From contig NZ_CP159826.1 in assembly GCF_047729875.1 (NCBI RefSeq), forward strand, positions 1,860,001 through 1,924,000: DNA of 64,000 nucleotides. The letters run 5' to 3'. Made by a program: the position numbers and the translations under genes. Below are positions 8,980-17,961 of this stretch, piece after piece (the first letter of the stretch is position 1; each line of letters starts with the position of its first letter). The notes below the pieces were generated by a model, which saw nothing but the letters and a program-made list of their open reading frames with translations, made no database searches and was not told the origin of the DNA. This DNA comes from Marimicrobium sp913061115 (lineage in GTDB: Bacteria; Pseudomonadota; Gammaproteobacteria; Pseudomonadales; Halieaceae).

Positions 8980-10350
8980 ATGAGCAAGTCGGTCCATCTC
9001 GAGGAAATCCGCTATTTTCAAGATAGCTGCGAGCTGTTTGAAAGGATTGTAGATTTACCGCGTGCGGCATTTTTAGACAGCAGCTTCCCCCATGCCAGCT
9101 CGGGTCGTTACGACATTCTCACTGCGCAGCCCCGGAACACCGCGATTCCCTGTCTTCCGCCGCGCGCGACCCAGCAGCAGTGCCAAGCCTTTTTTACCGA
9201 AATGGATCTGTTTCACAAAGAACACTACGACGGGATTCAACCCGTTTCGCCGGACATTCCTTTTTGCGGCGGTATTCTGGGCTATCTGGGGTATGAGTTC
9301 GGAAAAGCTTTACACAATATTCAACCAGGGATGGACGCGAGCACGTTTCCCGCCGCACAGCTGTGCGCCTATGACTGGTGCATCGTCCAAGATCACCTGT
9401 TAAAGCGCGCCGCCCTCGTAACACAGCCGAGAGTAGGTATCGCGGAGCGCAGTGATATTCAGGCAAGGCTGCGTCAAGCCCCTACTCGTTCCAGTAAAGA
9501 CTTCAGGTTAGGCAAGGCTTTCTCTTCAAATTTCAGCGCTGACCAATACCGGGAAGCGTTCGACACAATACAGGCTTATATCCAGGCTGGAGATTGTTAT
9601 CAGGTTAACTTGGCCCAGTGCTTCCTCGCCGACTATAGCGGCGATCCCTGGCAGGCGTATCGTAAGCTGCGCACTGTAGCTGCCACCCCTTTCTCTGCGT
9701 ACCTAGCTCTAGAAAACGATGCTGCCTTAATGTGTCTTTCGCCAGAGCGATTTCTATCGCTGCACGGCCACCGTGTCGAGACCTCTCCTATCAAGGGTAC
9801 TCGACCGCGACATGGCAACAAACAATCTGATGACCTGGCGCGAAAGGAATTGCGTAGCTCGGAAAAAGATCGGGCTGAAAACCTTATGATTGTAGACCTA
9901 TTGCGCAATGACCTCGGACGCAGCTGTGTGCCAGGCAGTATTCATGTCGATCGACTTTTCGACGTGCAAAGTTTCTCTACAGTACATCATATGATCAGTA
10001 CTATTACTGGCGAGTTGCAGTCTAATCGAAATGCGTGGGACCTCCTTAGTGAAAGCTTTCCTGGCGGCTCTATTACCGGTGCGCCCAAACGACGGGCCAT
10101 GGAAATTATTGCCGAACTCGAAACACGGGAACGTCTGGTCTACTGCGGGTCGGTGCTCTACATCAGTGCAGATGGCCGCATGGACAGCAACATCGCTATC
10201 CGCAGCTTGTTATGTGATCAGGGTGAAGTGCGCTGCTGGGGGGGCGGCGGTATTGTGGCCGATTCCAACTGGCAGCAGGAGTATCAAGAAACCTATGATA
10301 AAGTTGGGGCCTTTCTAAACACTCTAGAAAAAACCCTTTCAGATCGTTAA
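8980..10350 (+). CDS. pabB: Aminodeoxychorismate synthase component I
   Basis: 456 residues of the chorismate-binding family. It aminates chorismate to 4-amino-4-deoxychorismate, the folate precursor. The signature PIKGTRPR has Lys272, which marks PabB; anthranilate synthase TrpE has PIAGT. The catalytic region SFPGGSITGAPK is near residues 363-375. No glutaminase or PabC domain is fused, so PabA and PabC must be elsewhere. It converges on thrH and the two coding regions overlap by 12 bases at their 3' ends. Confidence 0.94.
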   Translation: MSKSVHLEEIRYFQDSCELFERIVDLPRAAFLDSSFPHASSGRYDILTAQPRNTAIPCLPPRATQQQCQAFFTEMDLFHKEHYDGIQPVSPDIPFCGGILGYLGYEFGKALHNIQPGMDASTFPAAQLCAYDWCIVQDHLLKRAALVTQPRVGIAERSDIQARLRQAPTRSSKDFRLGKAFSSNFSADQYREAFDTIQAYIQAGDCYQVNLAQCFLADYSGDPWQAYRKLRTVAATPFSAYLALENDAALMCLSPERFLSLHGHRVETSPIKGTRPRHGNKQSDDLARKELRSSEKDRAENLMIVDLLRNDLGRSCVPGSIHVDRLFDVQSFSTVHHMISTITGELQSNRNAWDLLSESFPGGSITGAPKRRAMEIIAELETRERLVYCGSVLYISADGRMDSNIAIRSLLCDQGEVRCWGGGGIVADSNWQQEYQETYDKVGAFLNTLEKTLSDR

Positions 10351-10956
10351 TGGACGATCACTCGCGTCCACAAAAGCAAGCTTCAGCTCACTCAGCGTCC
10401 CTACTGATTTAAACTGTGGAAATTCATCGACCACATTTTGCGGCGCATGAATCAGAAAGCCCACATCAGCTTCAGCCAGCATGGTGGTGTCGTTGTAGGA
10501 ATCACCCGCAGCCAATACACGATAGTTTAGGCTGTGTAACGCTTTTACCGACGCTCGCTTTGGGTCTTCCTGACGCAATTTGTAATCCACTACGCGGCCG
10601 GAGTCATCTGTAATCAGCCGGTGGCACAATAGAGTCGGCCAGTGTAGCTGTCGCATTAAGGGTTGCGAAAATTCATAGAAAGTATCAGACAGAATAATCA
10701 CCTGAAAACGCTCGCGCAGCCAGTCAACAAAATCAATGGCTCCTGGCAAGGGCTCCAGTGTCGCAATGACCTCCTGAATGTCGTCAATCTTTAAACCATG
10801 CTGGTCGAGCAGGGCAAGTCGCTGCTTCATCAGCACATTGTAATCGGGTATATCCCGTGTCGTGGCACGCAGTTCTTTTATACCGGTACGTTCGGAAAAA
10901 GCTATCCATATTTCGGGTACGAGCACCCCTTCTAGGTCAAGACAGGCGAGTTCCAA
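10339..10956 (-). CDS. thrH: ThrH, phosphoserine phosphatase / homoserine phosphotransferase
   Basis: 205 residues when begun at the TTG at 10954-10956, exactly the Pseudomonas ThrH length. The haloacid dehalogenase nucleophile motif is LACLDLEGV (Asp at residue 6) and the later metal motif is AAGDSYNDTTM. ThrH removes phosphate from phosphoserine and can pass it to homoserine. An AGGAGAT ribosome site lies about seven bases before this TTG; the open frame continues upstream to 11010 but the extra residues do not fit the family. It follows cysB on the same strand by 104 bases. Confidence 0.92.
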   Translation of the reverse strand: MELACLDLEGVLVPEIWIAFSERTGIKELRATTRDIPDYNVLMKQRLALLDQHGLKIDDIQEVIATLEPLPGAIDFVDWLRERFQVIILSDTFYEFSQPLMRQLHWPTLLCHRLITDDSGRVVDYKLRQEDPKRASVKALHSLNYRVLAAGDSYNDTTMLAEADVGFLIHAPQNVVDEFPQFKSVGTLSELKLAFVDASDRPLTI

Positions 10957-11060
10957 GTGTTCATCTCCTATGAAGTTAAAGGGGGGCTTTGCGCGGCATA
11001 GTCTAAACATTGAGGGATAGTCGACACAAGCCCCCTGCCCTATATTTATCGAGTCGGCGG

Positions 11061-12035
11061 TCAGTAAACAGGCAGCTCCATATCCAAGAACAACTCTGCC
11101 AGTTCCGGTTTAGTATGACACCCGAAAGCTTCTCCCACCAAATCGCGAGATAGATGCGGAGCAAAGTCTTGAATAAACGTATACATATAACCGCGCAGAA
11201 ACGTGTCCCGGCGACAACCAATTTGGGTGATACTGCTGGCGAACAGGTGGCTGGCGTCGAGCGCAACCAAGTCGGAATCGATAGACGCATCGTAAGCCAT
11301 CCCTGCGATAATGCCGATACCAAGCCCAAGGCGGACGTAGGTTTTTATCACATCGGCATCTGTCGCAGTGAATACCACCTTTGGCACTAGCCCCTGAGCG
11401 ACAAAAGCATCGTCAAGCTTGGAGCGCCCGGTAAAACCGAACACATAGGTCACGATGGGGTGTGCGGCAACATCTTCGAGGGTTAGCCTAGATAATTGTG
11501 TCAAGGGATGATCTTTGGGGACGAGGATGCAACGGTTCCAGCGATAACAGGGCATCATAATGAGATTGGAAAAATGGTCCAACGCTTCTGTGGCAATGGC
11601 AAAATCTGTTGTTCCATCGGAAGCCATTTCGGAAATCTGTACAGGGGTCCCCTGATGCATGTGCAGAGAGACGTCAGGGTAATGCTGAATAAAGCGCTTG
11701 ATGACCGGCGGCAGCGCATAGCGGGCTTGGGTATGGGTGGTGGCAATGGAAAGGCTGCCCTTCTTTTCTTCAGCAAACTCCTCCGCTACCTGACGAATAC
11801 TTTTGACCTTAAATAGCACCTCTTCAGCCGCCTTCAGTATAGCCTCCCCGGCCGGCGTGACATGCGTAAGATGCTTGCCGCTGCGGGCGAAGATCTCGAC
11901 ACCTAACTCATCTTCCAGTAGGCGAATCTGCTTACTCATGCCCGGTTGTGATGTGTACAAGCGCTGAGCCGTCGCCGAGACATTAAGATCGTGGTGTGCC
12001 ACTTCCCAGATATAACGCAATTGCTGCAGCTTCAT
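11061..12035 (-). CDS. cysB: LysR-type regulator CysB
   Basis: 324 residues, identical in length to enterobacterial CysB. The winged-helix DNA-binding domain occupies residues 1-60 (MKLQQLRYIWEVAHHDLNVS at the start, helix-turn-helix around SATAQRLYTSQPGMSKQI), followed by the periplasmic-binding-like effector domain that senses N-acetylserine/O-acetylserine and sulfide. It activates sulfate assimilation and cysteine synthesis genes. The ATG at 12035 has GGAGGT six bases upstream; the longer frame to 12080 adds 15 unrelated residues. None of its usual sulfate targets are in this window. Confidence 0.94.
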   Translation of the reverse strand: MKLQQLRYIWEVAHHDLNVSATAQRLYTSQPGMSKQIRLLEDELGVEIFARSGKHLTHVTPAGEAILKAAEEVLFKVKSIRQVAEEFAEEKKGSLSIATTHTQARYALPPVIKRFIQHYPDVSLHMHQGTPVQISEMASDGTTDFAIATEALDHFSNLIMMPCYRWNRCILVPKDHPLTQLSRLTLEDVAAHPIVTYVFGFTGRSKLDDAFVAQGLVPKVVFTATDADVIKTYVRLGLGIGIIAGMAYDASIDSDLVALDASHLFASSITQIGCRRDTFLRGYMYTFIQDFAPHLSRDLVGEAFGCHTKPELAELFLDMELPVY

Positions 12036-12095
12036 GCCAACCTCCAGGTGAACGAAGGCAATCCGGTGACCGCCTCCCATGCCTTATGCACAATA

Positions 12096-12107
12096 GTCAT
12101 TAATGAC
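12096..12107. promoter_or_regulatory. 12-bp perfect palindrome upstream of cysB
   Basis: GTCATTAATGAC is self-complementary and lies 61 bases before the cysB ATG, where an operator would be expected. LysR-type regulators often repress themselves through dyads upstream of their own gene. Association with CysB is inference from position only. Confidence 0.3.
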
Positions 12108-12151
12108 CTAGTCTACCAAACTTAAACTAATAAAGGCTTTCAATATGAGTA

Positions 12152-13063
12152 TCAGGAGTTGGCTATGCCGTGTGGCACGTGGCCAGTCGCCACATGAGGA
12201 CTCGCAGAATCGCAATGCGTCTGCTGATCATCAAAAAAGACATCTGCCTGATAAGCCCTCAAGAAGTCAGTCTTGTTAAGACCACCAAGGAAAATAGATT
12301 CATCAATACGTATATTCCATGCCCTCAGAGTGCGGATCACCCGCTCGTGGGCGGGCGCCGATCGGGCAGTTACCAGAGCTGTTCTGATAGGAGCCTCGGT
12401 AGGGGGGAAAGACTGCTGCAAGCGGTGTAAAGCCGCTAGGAAAGGCTTGAACGGCCCTCCCCTGAGAGGCTCTTTGGCTGCAGCCTTCTCACTCGCGGTA
12501 AAGGCCTCAAGGCCGTCACGCTTGTAGACCTGCTCCGCCTCATCGGAAAAAAGCACCGCGTCCCCGTCAAAGGCAAACCGCAACTGCTCGCTATCTGTAC
12601 CTCGGCCTCTGCGCGATACCAACGTGGCCGCAGCCACGCCACACTCCAAGGCATGACGAACATCCTGCGCTTCATTGGACAAAAATAATGTGCAACCAAA
12701 CGCGTTAATGTATCGCCAGGGGCTCTCTCCACCGCAAAAGGCTGCCCGGCTGATATCCAACTCATAATGTTGGATGGAGTTGAATACACGCAGGCCTGTA
12801 TCAGCACTATTGCGCGAGAGCAGCACGACTTCAACTTGCGCGTCTTTGTCGAGGCTGCGATTGAGTCGCAAAAGTTTATTCACCAGAGGAAAGGCTTCTC
12901 CGGGCTCTAGGGGTTGTTCCTCGCGGGCAACCTGGTAGTTTGAGTAGGCCTGTAAGCCCTCTTTCTCAAACACCTCATGGCTATCATCCAGATTGAACAG
13001 TGCCCTGGATGATATCGCGATAACGAGCTTGTCATTCAATTGAGCGGGCATACGGCATAGCAT
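12152..13063 (-). CDS. Cytosolic 5'-nucleotidase I family protein
   Basis: 303 residues from the ATG at 13063; the next ATG at 13051 is equally possible and neither has a clear ribosome site. Conserved blocks are KLVIAISSRALFNLDDSHEV (start), VEVVLLSRNSADTGLRVF, AFCGGESPWRYINAF and, near the C-terminus, IDESIFLGGLNK with FFDDQQ. These belong to the NT5C1-like family that dephosphorylates AMP and other nucleoside monophosphates. The open frame reaches back to 13162, inside the symporter gene, but those residues look non-conserved. It lies about 60 bases after the symporter gene and could share its transcript. Confidence 0.82.
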   Translation of the reverse strand: MLCRMPAQLNDKLVIAISSRALFNLDDSHEVFEKEGLQAYSNYQVAREEQPLEPGEAFPLVNKLLRLNRSLDKDAQVEVVLLSRNSADTGLRVFNSIQHYELDISRAAFCGGESPWRYINAFGCTLFLSNEAQDVRHALECGVAAATLVSRRGRGTDSEQLRFAFDGDAVLFSDEAEQVYKRDGLEAFTASEKAAAKEPLRGGPFKPFLAALHRLQQSFPPTEAPIRTALVTARSAPAHERVIRTLRAWNIRIDESIFLGGLNKTDFLRAYQADVFFDDQQTHCDSASPHVATGHVPHGIANS

Positions 13064-13124
13064 ACTTAACTGTTCTGTTACCTGCCAGTGGTTCTGTGCC
13101 CCACAACACCTAATGTGCTCTGCT

Positions 13125-14471
13125 CTACACCGAATGAGGGTCTTTTTTGCCTGCCGGCTCAAAGTAATCCTTGGTCAGCTTGAACACTAATGGCGCAAGC
13201 AGAAGAAGCGCTATGAGATTAGGAAGTGCCATAAACGCATTGAGCGTATCGGCGACGAGCCAGACGAACTCAAGTTCCATTAACGTGCCCAGGGGAATTG
13301 CGAGCACCCAAGCGATCCGAAATGGCATAATGGCTTTTGTTCCAAACAGGAAAACTACACAGCGCTCACCATAGAATGACCAGCCGATCATGGTAGTGAA
13401 AGCAAAAATGCACAGACCTAAGGCGACAATATAATGACCGCCCGGCAAGGCATTGGAGAAAGCCATCGCAGTAAGGTTCGCACCGCTGACGCCAGTGGGC
13501 CATACATCCATAATGACGATGACAAGCCCGGTCATGGTACAGATCAACAGTGTGTCGATGAAGGTCCCCAACATGGCGATCATGCCCTGCTCTACTGGCT
13601 GATTGGTGCGCGCTGCCGCATGCGCAATCGGCGCGCTTCCGAGCCCGGCCTCGTTGGAAAAAATCCCCCGGGCAACGCCAAAGCGCAGAGCCGCCCAAAC
13701 AGTCGCTCCGGCAAAACCTCCTGTCGCAGCAGTGGGTGTCAGAGCGCCGCTGATAATGGTGTTAATCGCACTCGGCACTTCGGATATATTCAGCGCAATG
13801 ACAATCATCGCCATCAATACGTAAGCAACAGCCATAAACGGCACCAGCCAACTCGCGACCACAGCAATACGACGGATTCCGCCGAGTATAACCGTTGCAA
13901 CTAGCACCATGAGCACAAGCCCTGTTACCAAAGGTGGCACCGAAAAAGACTCGCGCAACACCTCAGACACGGAATTTGATTGCACCGTATTGGCAATACC
14001 AAAACCGGCGAGACCGCCAAAAATTGCAAATGCCACGCCCAACCAGTGCCAACGCTTGTGTAAACCATTTTTGATGTAGTACATGGGGCCACCACTAAAG
14101 TGGCCCTGCTCATCAGTCTCACGAAACTTTACGGCGCAGAGCGCTTCTGCGTATTTGATGGCCATCCCCAACAGCGCTGTGATCCACATCCAGAACAATG
14201 CACCCGGACCGCCCAAAGCAATAGCGGTCGCCACACCCGCTATATTACCTGTGCCTACAGTGGCTGAAAGAGAGGTCATCAACGCACCGAAGGGGGAAAT
14301 ATCGCCAGAGCCATCACCCCGTCCACCCCGAAATAGCAAACGTATACCCGCTGGGAGCTTGCGCACCGGCAGGAAGCGCAACCCCAGCGTAAGGTAAAGG
14401 CCTGTTCCCAACAGCAGGGCTAGCATTAGCGGCCCCCAAGCCCAGTCATTGACTGTGGTTATTATGTCCAT
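13125..14471 (-). CDS. Sodium:alanine/glycine symporter (AGCS family)
   Basis: 448 residues with about 10-11 hydrophobic segments. The family pattern is clear: GTGLYLTLGLRFLPVRKL after the first segment, SATVGTGNIAGVATAI, GGPMYYIKNGL, and the FSNEAGLGSAPIAHAAA motif at about residues 265-281. It brings in alanine or glycine with Na+ across the inner membrane. It starts at the ATG at 14471, 25 bases after the desulfhydrase-family gene, probably in one unit with yajC and that gene. Confidence 0.93.
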   Translation of the reverse strand: MDIITTVNDWAWGPLMLALLLGTGLYLTLGLRFLPVRKLPAGIRLLFRGGRGDGSGDISPFGALMTSLSATVGTGNIAGVATAIALGGPGALFWMWITALLGMAIKYAEALCAVKFRETDEQGHFSGGPMYYIKNGLHKRWHWLGVAFAIFGGLAGFGIANTVQSNSVSEVLRESFSVPPLVTGLVLMVLVATVILGGIRRIAVVASWLVPFMAVAYVLMAMIVIALNISEVPSAINTIISGALTPTAATGGFAGATVWAALRFGVARGIFSNEAGLGSAPIAHAAARTNQPVEQGMIAMLGTFIDTLLICTMTGLVIVIMDVWPTGVSGANLTAMAFSNALPGGHYIVALGLCIFAFTTMIGWSFYGERCVVFLFGTKAIMPFRIAWVLAIPLGTLMELEFVWLVADTLNAFMALPNLIALLLLAPLVFKLTKDYFEPAGKKDPHSV

Positions 14472-14496
14472 AGTGCCGCTCTCTTATTCAGACTTT

Positions 14497-15507
14497 TTAT
14501 TGCGCATCCACAGTGGCGATGCTGAAACCACTGCGCTGAGGAAATACGCCAAAAATACCGCCCGTATGAACAAATACAATATCGCGGCTGCCCTCGAATC
14601 GCCCATTGCCGATTTCCGCTAGCATACCGGCGAAGGCCTTGCCGGTATAAACCGGGTCGAGAACGAGACCTTCCAGTCGGCCTAATTCAGCAATAAGCTC
14701 AAAAATTTCAGGATCTGCAACAGCGTAGCCTGGACCCACATAACCATCCAGAACTCGCGGCTCTATCGCGACATCTGGAGCTTCGGGGTATCGCCGTCGC
14801 CAATCGGCGGCGTCACTGGCAACCTTATTGAGGAAATACGTCTCATCATCACAAACATTAATGCCCCATACCGTAGCCGGTAACTTATGCAGCGCTGCCC
14901 CAAGGGTCAATCCCGTCTGTGTCCCACCGGACCCAGTCGCGGTAATGACATGTGCACGTTCAATACCGTATGTCGTAAAGTCCCGGACCAGCTCCTCACA
15001 CGCTGCAATATAGCCCCACGCTCCAATGCCGTCACTACCGCCTGTTGGCACCACCAATGCCTTGCGACCCTGCGCGGCGTAGTGTTCCTGCCACTGACGG
15101 AACAGGTCATCAAGGTGATTAACGTATTGCTTTAATGGGTAGCAACTGACTGCCGCACCCGCCAGATGATCCAGCAGAAAATTCCCTTCTGGGTCCAGTG
15201 GTTCTTCGCCGCGCAATAACAGATGAACCGCTAGTCCCAACTGAGCGCCGGCAAAAGCTGTAGCACGGCAATGGTTGCTTTGTAATCCGCCACACGTCAA
15301 CAAGGTGTCATAGCCATTATCGATAGCGAAGGCCGTAATGAATTCGAGCTTGCGTACCTTGTTTCCGCTCAGGGTACTACCCGTCAGGTCATCACGCTTG
15401 ACCCAGATCCGATGACCACACCCCCATTTTTCAGAGGCGCGTTCAAGGTATTGGAGGGGGGTTGGCGACTGAGCCAGATCTATCTTGCGAGGGTAGACCA
15501 GGGCCAT
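14497..15507 (-). CDS. PLP-dependent D-cysteine desulfhydrase / ACC deaminase family enzyme
   Basis: 336 residues, fold type II PLP enzyme. Lys50 in TLSGNKVRKLE is the Schiff-base lysine, and the phosphate-binding TGSGGTQTG loop lies near residues 190-198. The CGGLQSNHCRA segment is typical of D-cysteine desulfhydrase, which releases sulfide, ammonia and pyruvate from D-cysteine; some relatives deaminate 1-aminocyclopropane-1-carboxylate or L-cysteate, and sequence reading does not settle which. Its ATG is two bases after the yajC stop with no separate ribosome site, implying translational coupling. Confidence 0.85.
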   Translation of the reverse strand: MALVYPRKIDLAQSPTPLQYLERASEKWGCGHRIWVKRDDLTGSTLSGNKVRKLEFITAFAIDNGYDTLLTCGGLQSNHCRATAFAGAQLGLAVHLLLRGEEPLDPEGNFLLDHLAGAAVSCYPLKQYVNHLDDLFRQWQEHYAAQGRKALVVPTGGSDGIGAWGYIAACEELVRDFTTYGIERAHVITATGSGGTQTGLTLGAALHKLPATVWGINVCDDETYFLNKVASDAADWRRRYPEAPDVAIEPRVLDGYVGPGYAVADPEIFELIAELGRLEGLVLDPVYTGKAFAGMLAEIGNGRFEGSRDIVFVHTGGIFGVFPQRSGFSIATVDAQ

Positions 15508-15509
15508 TT

Positions 15510-15845
15510 TTAGCCGATGGTCTTTAATGTGCCTTTAGGCAGTACAGCATGTAGATGGACACGCTGGAATTTCATTTCGACATTATTGGCAACATTGAGC
15601 GTCATATAATTATCATCCAGCGCCGTCACCTTGCCCAAAATTCCCGACGTAGTAACAACCTCATCACCCTTGTTCAACTCTGACACCATTTTTGTATGTT
15701 CTTTCTGACGTTTACGCTGTGGACGGATAGCAATAAAGTAGAAAAGGGCAAAAAGACCTACCAGAAACAATATCTGGAACATATCTCCGCCGACCGGACC
15801 GACTCCCGCATCTTGCGCATAGGCACTGTTAATAAACAAACTCAT
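15510..15845 (-). CDS. yajC: Sec translocase accessory subunit YajC
   Basis: 111 residues: a short N-terminal region, one membrane helix at about 23-42 (LFLVGLFALFYFIAIRPQRK), and the cytoplasmic domain with VTTSGILGKVTAL. YajC joins SecDF in the holotranslocon. In most gammaproteobacteria it sits between tgt and secD; here it has neither neighbour and instead precedes a PLP enzyme by two bases. Either the tgt-yajC-secDF cluster has been broken up or this is a second copy. Confidence 0.92.
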   Translation of the reverse strand: MSLFINSAYAQDAGVGPVGGDMFQILFLVGLFALFYFIAIRPQRKRQKEHTKMVSELNKGDEVVTTSGILGKVTALDDNYMTLNVANNVEMKFQRVHLHAVLPKGTLKTIG

Positions 15846-15976
15846 TAAACATTTCTCCCGTAGATAAGCTCATAAAATAGCGTAGAAAACAGCGTGTAAT
15901 TTACAGGGTTTCACTCCATCCCGCAATGAATCCTGGCCTGAGTAGAGCTTCTCCGCGGCGGCAATTGACCAGACAT

Positions 15977-16759
15977 TCAAGCAGGGATGTCAACGTCATA
16001 TTCCATGATTTGCGGCGCATGGTCAGAAAATCGCTGATCCCTGTAGATTGACGCTGACCGCACTTTGTCAACGAGCTTGGGGGTTATGACCTGATAGTCC
16101 AGTCGCCATCCGACGTTATTGGCTCTGGCCTGCCCCCGATTGGACCACCACGTATATTGCTCTGGCTCAGTATTGATCACGCGAAAAGAATCCACATACC
16201 CTAGCTCGTCATAAAGCACATCAAGCCAGGCCCGTTCTTCGGGCAGGAAGCCGGAGTTCTTGCGGTTACCGCGCCAATTTTTAATGTCGATGGCCTGGTG
16301 GCAGATGTTCCAGTCAGCGCAAATAATCAGTTCACGACGCTTGCGCCGCAGCGCTTTTAGATGCTCCATAAAAATATCCATGAAGCGCAGCTTTTTTTGT
16401 AGGACTTCATCACTGCTTGATCCAGACGGCATATACAAAGAGATAACGCTCAACCCTTTAAAGTCTGCCTGGATATATCGTCCCTCGGAGTCTGCGGGAT
16501 CCCAGCCCAGCCGGGTAATGACCTTCCGCGGTTTGACCTTGCAGTACAGCGCGGTGCCACTGTATCCCTTTTTGACCGCGTCGTTGTAGAAGCAGTAGTA
16601 ACCGGCCGGAGAAAAAACCGGGTCGCTCAGTTGATGTACCTGAGCTTTAGTTTCCTGAATACAAACCACGTCCGGCTGTTCTGCCTGTAACCAATCGAAA
16701 AAGCCCTTTGCCGCTGCCGAGCGGATACCGTTAGTGTTACAGGTGATTATCTTCGCCAT
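15977..16759 (-). CDS. Exodeoxyribonuclease III / AP endonuclease family (Crc-like)
   Basis: 260 residues of the exonuclease-endonuclease-phosphatase fold. Catalytic residues are present: Asn10 region (TCNTNGIRS), glutamate in IQETKA, CADWN near residue 148, and SDHAPQ at the C-terminus. The overall sequence resembles the Pseudomonas Crc protein, but Crc has lost active-site residues while this copy keeps them, so a DNA-repair nuclease is the better call. Transcribed away from the marR gene, with which it shares a 167-base upstream region. Confidence 0.87.
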   Translation of the reverse strand: MAKIITCNTNGIRSAAAKGFFDWLQAEQPDVVCIQETKAQVHQLSDPVFSPAGYYCFYNDAVKKGYSGTALYCKVKPRKVITRLGWDPADSEGRYIQADFKGLSVISLYMPSGSSSDEVLQKKLRFMDIFMEHLKALRRKRRELIICADWNICHQAIDIKNWRGNRKNSGFLPEERAWLDVLYDELGYVDSFRVINTEPEQYTWWSNRGQARANNVGWRLDYQVITPKLVDKVRSASIYRDQRFSDHAPQIMEYDVDIPA

Positions 16760-16926
16760 TGTCCTATTCCGTTAGTCACACCAATCAGCAGTGTACCGGA
16801 AGGATCTTGAAAGGATCAATTGCCGCAAGAAATTTAGGGGTGTCAAGGTGACAGACGCAAACTTTGCGCTACACTTTGAAGTGTATGGCAATGACGGCCC
16901 CAACAACCATAAGAAAGGAGATGCCC

Positions 16927-17424
16927 GTGACCAAGACTGCCGCAGAGAATAATCAGGCGATAGCCTCTCAATTATCCAACAATTTGCCTCGCCTATTGCG
17001 AGAGCTCTCGCGCGATTTTGATAGGCGTATCTGCGAGGGCCTTTCCGCACGCGGGCACATCGACATTCGAACCTCGCATAGCACGGTCTTAGGCAATCTC
17101 GGGATGGGTGATGTGCGCGTGACAGAACTGGCCAGACATTCCCAGATGACCCAGCAGGCCATGGGGAAAATACTGAGGGACTTAGAGCGCCTAGACTACA
17201 TCAAGCGCAGTATCGATGACAGCGACAAACGCGCTAAGGAGATTCAATTGACAGAGCGAGGTAGGGTTCTGGCGCAGGACAGTCTAGAGGTTGTCGACCA
17301 GACCTGTGATCACTACGCGAGCAAAGTGGGGGCGCAACAACTGGAGGACCTCGAACACAACCTACGCTCTGCCGTGCAGCAGCTGCATCTGCACAATCTG
17401 CCTGCGTCTTGGACTGACCCTTAG
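16927..17424 (+). CDS. MarR-family transcriptional regulator
   Basis: 165 residues from GTG at 16927. An AAAGGAG sequence abuts the ATG at 16921 directly, too close to serve it, but stands six bases before the GTG, so GTG is preferred. The winged helix occupies about residues 50-115 (TELARHSQMTQQAMGKILRD, then the DDSDKRAKEIQLTERGR wing). MarR proteins usually repress nearby genes until they bind an aromatic or phenolic ligand. It converges on the NTF2/GST/amidohydrolase set (79 AT-rich bases between stops) and is divergent from the exonuclease gene; its targets are not evident from the sequence. Confidence 0.88.
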   Translation: MTKTAAENNQAIASQLSNNLPRLLRELSRDFDRRICEGLSARGHIDIRTSHSTVLGNLGMGDVRVTELARHSQMTQQAMGKILRDLERLDYIKRSIDDSDKRAKEIQLTERGRVLAQDSLEVVDQTCDHYASKVGAQQLEDLEHNLRSAVQQLHLHNLPASWTDP

Positions 17425-17503
17425 CGCCTACAGGTTATATCGATACAAATTTATATAAATCAATGATTTATTATAGATACCTAATATAATATCTAACTTT
17501 TAT

Positions 17504-17956
17504 CTAGAGATTCATAAAGTCGGGCAGATTGAACACCCAGCTTTTTTCTTCAGCACGCTTGGCAATACGCCAGCCCTTATCGGTGCGACGATAAGTGTCG
17601 ACATACCAAAGTCCGAGGAAAAAAGTTTGGGTACTCGCCTCCCCTAAGCGCATTTCCATAGGGTTAAAGCACATCACTCGCCCTGTCGCCTCGTCGCCCT
17701 GCAGTTGCACCTGGACATTCGCATTGAGATGCTGAGTGTTTGGAAACAGTTCATTAGTAACCGATGCCTTGAGAAATGTAATGGTCTCTTCAAGGTCCCC
17801 GACACTGCCACCCATGGCGCCATAGTCGATATGGGCATCCGCGGTAAAAACGTCTTCACGTAACGCATCAAAACGCTTGCTGTCGATCAGATGGGCGTAA
17901 TGAAACACCAAATCCTGAATCTCAAAGCGGTCTGACAGCTCTTGTTGCGATAACAT
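17504..17956 (-). CDS. SnoaL/NTF2-like protein
   Basis: 150 residues with the N-terminal helix pattern ELSDRFEIQDLVFHYAHLID and later YGAMGGS and WYVDTYRRTDKGWRIAKR, which mark the SnoaL-like half of the NTF2 fold. Members are cyclases, isomerases or dehydratases on polyketides, steroids and aromatic compounds. An ordinary internal Tyr-His pair (residues 19-20) is where related dehydratases keep catalytic residues. It follows the GST-like gene by five bases, so the two are co-transcribed. Confidence 0.78.
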   Translation of the reverse strand: MLSQQELSDRFEIQDLVFHYAHLIDSKRFDALREDVFTADAHIDYGAMGGSVGDLEETITFLKASVTNELFPNTQHLNANVQVQLQGDEATGRVMCFNPMEMRLGEASTQTFFLGLWYVDTYRRTDKGWRIAKRAEEKSWVFNLPDFMNL

Positions 17957-17961
17957 AAGTC

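Noticed and set aside
8810..9070. 86-codon minus-strand frame over the pabB start
   Set aside because: It overlaps the start of pabB in another frame and covers a repeat-containing promoter region; no ribosome site or domain.
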